NCBI RefSeq assembly: GCF_032854445.1
Contig: NC_088301.1
Coordinates: forward strand, 28,008,402-28,072,401
Source of the DNA: Liolophura sinensis
Taxonomy: Eukaryota > Mollusca > Polyplacophora > Chitonida > Chitonidae
Length of the DNA: 64,000 nt
Direction: 5' to 3'
The notes under the pieces were generated by a model. That model ran no database searches. It saw only the letters and a program-made list of their open reading frames with translations, and had not been told where the DNA came from. Numbering within the stretch: position 1 is the stretch's first letter; every line of letters begins with the position of its first letter. Of the stretch, positions 57,796-64,000 are shown piece by piece. The position numbers and the translations under genes were made by a program.

Positions 57796-58801
57796 AAAAC
57801 TGATTTACTTGTATATCTGGGCTTACTTTCTGAAAACTGAATCCATTTTGCCTGTCCTAAAGTGACGTATGTTGATGTTGTAGCAGAGATAATCAGCAGC
57901 CACATGCTGAAGGAAATTGTCAGTAGTGGCCAGCAAAGCTTACATTTTCATAAATTGTAAAAACTAAAACTGATTTACTTGTATATCTGAGTTAACTTTC
58001 TGAAAACTGAATCCATTTTGCCGGTCCTAAAGTGACGTATGTTGATGTTGTAGCAAAGATAATCAGCAGCCACATGCTGAAGGAAATTGTCAGTAGTGGC
58101 CAGCAAAGCTTACGTTTTCATAAATTGTAAAAACTAAAACTGATTTACATGTATACCTGAGTTAACTTTCTGAAAACTGAATCCATTTTGCCTGTCCTAA
58201 AGTGACGTATGTTAATGTCGTAGGAGAAATAATCAGCAGCCACATGCTGAAGGAAATTGTCAGTAGTGGCCAGCAAAGCTTACATTTTCATAAATTGTAA
58301 AAACTAAAACTGATTTACATGTATATCTGAGTTAACTTTCTGAAAACTGAATCCATTTTGCCGGTCCTAAAGTGACGTATGTTGATGTTGTAGCAGAGAT
58401 AATCAGCAGCCACATGCTGAAGGAAATTGTCAGTAGTGCCCAACAAAGCTTACGTTTTCATAAATTGTGAAAACTAAAACTGATTTTCATGTATATCTGA
58501 GTTCACTTTCTGAAGACTGAATGCATTTTGCCGGTCCTAAAGTGACGTATGTTGATGTTGTAGCAGAGATAATCAGCAGCCACATGCTGAAGGAAATTGT
58601 CAGTAGTGCCCAACAAAGCTTACGTTTTCATAAATTGTGAAAACTAAAACTGATTTTCATGTATATCTGAGTTCACTTTCTGAAGACTGAATGCATTTTG
58701 CCGGTCCTAAAGTGACGTATGTTGATGTTGTAGCAGAGATAATCAGCAGCCACATGCTGAAGGAAATTGTCAGTAGTGCCCAACAAAGCTTACGTTCTCA
58801 A
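57796..58801. repeat. 170 bp tandem array, six copies, downstream of TFIIF alpha
   Basis: AAAACTGATTTAC recurs at 57796, 57966, 58136, 58306, 58476, 58646, an exact 170 bp period. Each unit has AGTGACGTATGTT and CAGCCACATGCTGAAGG. The last two copies are nearly identical to each other. Confidence 0.95.
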
Positions 58802-60130
58802 AAAATGGGTTTGTGTAGGAATGGTGTATGGTTATATCATGTATGAGAAAAGATTTCAATGAAAACAAGATGCTGGGTGAAAGCGGGTTGCATTGTTTTC
58901 ATACATTGTCCAAACTCCCACCTCACACCATTTGTTTAATTGATTTCTACACATCGGTAGACTGCATTTGAATAAAATGGCATCAGTCATTCCCATCATA
59001 CAGCTAACTTAGCTTTTCTCTTTTAAAAATAGCTAGTTTCGACAACGTGAACACAACTGCAATCATACTGTTTTACACTGTGATTCCAAATTGGATATAC
59101 TCGCTCAATTGGGGATCAAAGTATTTACAGTTAAAACTCAGCTTAACGGTAAGTCAGATTCCGGATTTCTAAAGCAAGTGTTGTTAGGCTGATGGAAAGC
59201 CGGGTAAGAAAAAGGTTTTGGCTGGCCTGTACGAAGTATGGAGAGGAACTTTGAGATGAGGAAAAGTGTAAGTGTTGGCGGAGACCAGTCCGCATCAGAG
59301 ACCAGTCCAGTGAGTTGGTGCTCTAACTCCGCACAAGGAAGTTTTTTTGTACTACCAAGGCTCAACATTTGCTCAGCCATTCACAGGTTTGTAACTGCCG
59401 ACCATTGTACATGAAATGTTGAATGCATTTTGCATATCAAAGACCGCTTCTCACAATGACATCATTTACCATTCCAACTATTAGAAACTCTATACCACAC
59501 AAAGTCACTGCTCTGCAATCTGTATGCATGCATATATGATTAACGGTCATATTTGTGACAGGATAATACTCTTGACCTTTCATGTTGATTTAATGGCAAG
59601 ATCTTAATGCTGTATAATTAGAGAATAATATCTGTTTTTGACAGCCTGATTCAATATTATTTTGGTTTAAGGTCAAAGTGTGAATGTATCACCTCACTTG
59701 AACATTATGCAGTTTAACGAACTGCTCAAGCAGGCGATCTACCAGTGTTCTATGAAGGCAATGTTTATAATTCTCTCACATCTGGGAGAGGGAGATTTGC
59801 AAGTGTAAAAGTGTGCCAATGTTTCATCAACCGATGCACAACAGTCCTGAAATAATCTTGAATAAGAAACCACAACTTCACCAATTAGAACATATGACCT
59901 GAAAATCTGGGGTTGTGCAAGGCAAAGATAATACCATGTATACTATTTAATTGAGAAACTCAGAAACAAGAGCGTTCAGTTCACATATTTAATAAAGTAG
60001 CAAAAATATGACAAATGTAGAAAATAAAGCTCATTTTGTAAATACGTGTACTTACAATACATCCATTAATAAGTTCCGGGGTCGAACATTCATTTTTAAT
60101 ACCCATCATTATTCATGGGATATGGTGGCA

Positions 60131-60398
60131 AATATTTATTTATTTGATTGGTGTTTTACGCTGTACTCAAGAATATTTCACTTATACGACGGTGGCCAGC
60201 ATTATGGTGGGTGGAAACCGGGCAGAGCCCAGGGGAAAACTACAACCATCCACAGGTTGCTGGCAGACCTTCCCACGTACGACTGGAGAGGAAGCCAGCA
60301 TGAGCTGGACTTGAACTCATAGCGACCGCATTGGTGAGAGACTCCTGGGTCAATGACGCTGCGCTAGCACACTATTCAGCTGAGACACGGAGGCCCCC
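60131..60398 (-). mobile_element. SINE-A, full length, between TFIIF alpha and FBXO4-like genes
   Basis: Complete minus-strand copy from the AAATAAA tail to the head CACGGAGGCCCC. Confidence 0.9.
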
Positions 60399-60754
60399 TG
60401 GTGGCATATAAGAGTGCTCGTTAAACCCACTAACTGAACAACAATCTTCAAATAAATACTAAGGTACACCTGTGTTAAGGTTTACAGACAGCCCAGTATT
60501 GTCAGTGTATTATGCTGAATGGAGGAGTCCATGTGGATCTGAGCATTAGGCTACAATCATGAATATGCACTTATCTTAAAGAACATGAGTTGTGTCCCAT
60601 TATAGTCATGAAATATTCAGTTACAACTGCTGATCACACCACCATATTGTATGCCTTAATCCAAATGGCTGTTTTTCACTAGAGTACCCTAATAAACTAC
60701 CCTAAATGTAGCACATCTTTGACTTTTAAATGCAACAAAAAAAATGTAATGCTA

Positions 60755-61075
60755 GTAGATTGCTTCTGGGGCTTAGTGGTTAGGGCGCCCGTATCAAAGT
60801 CAGGAGACTCAGGATCAAACCCGGATCAGGTCATGCTAAAGACTTGTTGCTGCATCGCTTGGCGTTCAGCGCTGAGAGGTTAGAGCAAGGACTGGTTGCT
60901 CGGTGTCAGTACAATGTGACTGGGTGGGGTGTCACGTCTGGTGTCTTCGCCATGATACTTCAGTCTTGGCAGCATTTTAGCGGCATGGACTCGTCCTCTT
61001 ACAAGAAGACACAGTCTATGTACACACACCTAATGACTCCTGGTCGTCAAATGAAGGAGCAAATGCTTAAAGTAA
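60755..61075 (+). mobile_element. SINE-B, full length
   Basis: The tRNA-like head TGGGGCTTAGTGGTTAGGGC has a B box near GGATCAAACCC. The body contains ATGATACTTCAGTCTTGGC and GACTCGTCCTCTTACAAG. It gives a 101-codon frame (60844-61149) that is only repeat sequence. Confidence 0.65.
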
Positions 61076-61398
61076 GTACCACATTAAGCCCCATTCATAC
61101 ATACATAATGCCAGTAGAGCCCATTCTAGGCTACATGCCTAAACCTTGATTCAGCATTTCTATCACATTCCCAGTTGATACGGCCAGTCTTAGGCAATGT
61201 GTCCTTGCTGACATTCTCAAGACTTCAGGGAGGCAAGTTTGAGTGAACAAGTCAAAGAACTGCCATCCAGCAAGTCTACATCCATATCAGCACGTATACA
61301 GCTTTTCCTGTGTTATGTGTGCTCACTGACATTCTCAACCCTTCAGGTAGACCCATCTGTGGCACACCATCAGAACACCTTATGTGGACTACACAGAA

Positions 61399-64000
61399 TC
61401 ACCGTCTATGGGACTGCTCTATTAGCCAGTGCACACCATCAACAACGCCATCTAGTGTGTCCACATCAACGTCATGTGCCTGTGAATGCAGAGAAAACAG
61501 TCATATTAAAACACAGTATAGACTTCAGTTTCTTTATAGTGTGTGTAATCTACACATGGTTGTGTCAGTATATAACAAAAAAATAAAAAATAAAAAAACT
61601 CAGAAAAAGCAACAATTTTTGGACGAAAAGTTTTAATCCTTATGATTTGGTCATATGCATGTCATTACCAGAGTAATGGAATTTCACAAAACTTTTGCTT
61701 TGTCTTCGACCAATATTATTCAGTATAACCTCTTACATCAAGAACGCATGTTTGACGAAGGGACTTGACCTATATCCAAGCACGACCTATTGAGTTGACG
61801 TCACACATACCTGTGAGTGGTCAGGCATCGCTGAGAAGCTGTCAATGACTTACTTTCAAATACCCTTACATGTATAATGACTTAAGGCTAGCAGATAATT
61901 TTAACACTTTAAGTACCATACTCACTTGCCAAGGCTTGTCGAGTCTGCTCAGCTGTAATTGGTCAACGACTTTTACGCAGGGCGTACGTTGGATGGAAGC
62001 GTTTCTCACACAGGACAATACCAACACGGGAACATGAGTGGCTGACCAGCGCTCATTCACCATGGCACATAGCTCGGTATTATTCACATTTTCTGAAGAA
62101 AAAAAAAAACAGGTAACATGTGGATTATTCCTCAAAACATTTAGGAATCTATTCTTTTCTTCTGACCTATCATCAATGAGCGACCAATTTTTACAATTTC
62201 ATATGATGGAAGATAAATCATCTTCATTATAGGGCCTGATAGCTAATATGCAGACAATCTGGGGCTCTGCGGCTAATGCTGCTTAGCTTGTATATTTTGG
62301 AGCATAGGCTTCCCTGGCCTACATGTATGTACCTAACATATATACTCACTAGATATTGTTTGTTTATTTATTTATTTATTTAATTGGTGTTTTACGCTGT
62401 ACTCAAGAATGTTTCACTTATACAACGGTGGCCAGCACTATGGTGGGTGGAAACCGGACACAGCCTGGGGGAAAACCCATGACCATCCGCAGGTTGGTGG
62501 CAGATCTTCCCACATATGGCCAGAGAGGAAGCCAGCATGAGCTGTACTTGAACCCACAGCAACTGCATTGGTGAGAGGCTCCTGGTCGTTACGCTGTGCT
62601 AGCGCACTAACCAACCGAGCCACGGAGGCCCCATATTGTTTGTATTTTTCCTTAACTTTACCTGTAACTTTTTGGGTTTCAGCATTGGACTTAAAACCTG
62701 TTGGAGTTATTTGTTATGTATTTTCAGATGCACTGCTCTGATCTGACAGTTTATTCCTTAAACTCAGTAACATTATACAAATAAATGGAGCAGTCAAGAT
62801 AACGTCCCCTTAAAACAGAATCTGTTCCAAAAGAAGTCTCTCAATACCATAAAGCATTAAATATCACACCTGGAAATGACTCCACTGTTGCATCTACAAC
62901 ATAGATAAATGCATCCAGGGTCCGGCAGAGGTCGCGCACAGCCTGTGTTAGCTCATATCCCGCAGCCTCGCTCTGGCCCTCCTCCATCTGATGTAGGTTT
63001 CGTTGAACCAACCTACTGCGCTGCATGCGATTGATGCCTCCGTTTTCTCTCTCCATCCTTGTGGCCGAATACAGCACAGTGAGATCAAACTTCAGGCCAG
63101 ATCTCATCTGAAGCGTCATTCCAGAGCCAACACCTAACAGGAAGAAAAATGACGTACACTATCTGAACTGTCACATGAAAGTTATGCCTTAGGTTCGAGA
63201 CAATGATGAAAAGGAGGCAAAATACCATATAGCCATGCCTCAAAGCAATATGCATTTACTGATATATGTGTACATCTTTACAACAACAGAGTGAACAAAT
63301 ACTTCAAAATGACGTCTCTGTTTTCGGAACGGTAGGGTTACTTGCCTGTATACTTTAACATGGCAGTATTCATTTTGTTGCAAAATTTGATACCTAACCC
63401 AACCATGAATATAACTCAGAAGATAAATCTAAACCAGTTCAACCCGTTTTCTATGTTCTATATTCCACCATAACCACATGTTAAAATTGGTAAATTTGTC
63501 CGAAAGTGTCGATAGCGACATCACATTGCAAAAAAAAAAACAACATTGCTATGTTGTTGCAACATCAATTCTGGAAACATGCATATTAAATTGTTGCAGT
63601 TTTGAAATGTTTCTCTGGCCCGATCAAATATCCAAAGGTTGGGTGATTCTAATTGATACCAGTTCAAGTCAGGCAGGAAGGATACACCAATATCTAGAGG
63701 CTGAATTTCCACCTGATGTAATGACTGAAGATAATTTTAAATAACACAGCTGGCATTCAACAAATTTCACATTCTAAATCACTTACTGATGTACTTTACG
63801 TGTAATTTCCACAATATTTTCCGTAAAATCCTCTACTCTCTAGCTTCTAAAACATATTAGCCTTCATTCACTTTACCCAAATTTTGAACAGTGAAATTGA
63901 TCAATGACAAACATAAATCTCATCTTACCTTCAAACTGTCCTGGAAAGAGTTGTTTGATGTCGAATAAGTTGTTCTTCTCATATAGAATTTTCCTCACTA
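61399..64000 (-). CDS. FBXO4: F-box only protein 4-like (partial, 3' end; 5' part beyond the window)
   Basis: FBXO4 is a substrate receptor of SCF (SKP1-CUL1-F-box) ubiquitin ligases with a small-GTPase-like substrate-binding domain. Four minus-strand exons, high to low: 64000-63929 (cut by the edge), 63133-62870, 62092-61926, 61479-61399 (TGA at 61401-61399). Phases 1, 1, 0 agree and all borders are AG/GT. The visible text follows the human protein as I recall it: GVGSGMTLQMRSGLKFDLTV with LYSATRMER (human IGSGVNFQL...ILILYSTTRKER), AVRDLCRTLDAFIYVVDA, VPVLVLSCVRNASIQRTPCV, and the end DTLDGVVDGVHWLIEQSHRR (human ETLTGFLNGIEWILEEV). About 196 codons are visible; the F-box itself must lie to the right of the window. 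It converges tail to tail with TFIIF alpha across a repeat-rich 4.7 kb spacer. Confidence 0.88.
62364..62632 (-). mobile_element. SINE-A, full length, FBXO4-like intron
   Basis: Target-site duplication ATATTGTTTGT at 62353-62363 and 62633-62643. Inserted in the same direction as the gene. Confidence 0.92.

Noticed and set aside
59138-59380. extra FBXO4-like exon
   Set aside because: The true terminal exon with a matching phase and family ending was found at 61399-61479.
60844-61149. 101-codon protein
   Set aside because: Lies within a SINE-B copy; no coding signature.

Overview
This is a window of animal nuclear DNA. Its genes are split by GT/AG introns, much of it is short interspersed repeats (SINEs), and about ten minisatellite arrays are present. 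The repeat tails, ending in AAACACCAATCAAATAAA, and the style of the proteins suggest a lophotrochozoan invertebrate such as a mollusc or brachiopod. That is inference; the species cannot be named from sequence alone.

Layout. 1-19,300 holds no gene I can recognise. It carries minisatellites (1334-1735, 4260-6960, 13343-13785, 16265-18285), a TA microsatellite, a palindromic MITE and several SINEs. 19,330-28,319 (+) is a complete alpha-arrestin (ARRDC-like) gene of seven coding exons, about 606 aa, with a candidate GC-box/CRE promoter upstream. Its third coding exon has a one-base frame break. 28,320-34,470 is intergenic. 34,471 to about 39,181 (-) is the 3' part of an unrecognised coiled-coil/acidic-tail protein gene. 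One of its introns is filled by a 2.2 kb array built from copies of its own 3' splice site. 39,540-41,500 holds a Tc1/mariner relic, a MITE and the region between two head-to-head genes.

41,513-56,678 (+) is the complete gene for TFIIF alpha (RAP74, GTF2F1): 13 coding exons, 514 aa, all splice phases consistent. Its introns are crowded with SINEs, a foldback element and hairpin elements. A 6 x 170 bp array follows it at 57,796-58,801. 61,399-64,000 (-) is the 3' part of an FBXO4-like F-box protein gene, cut by the window edge and convergent with TFIIF alpha.

The genes have unrelated roles: receptor/cargo adaptor, unknown, basal transcription by RNA polymerase II, and SCF ubiquitin ligase. 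I see no operon-like or cassette logic. The novelty here is structural. Splice acceptors have been duplicated in two neighbouring genes, once as a tandem pair and once as an array of about 31. About 22 copies of one tRNA-headed SINE lie in 64 kb, several with clear target-site duplications and nested insertions, and one minisatellite grew out of a SINE.
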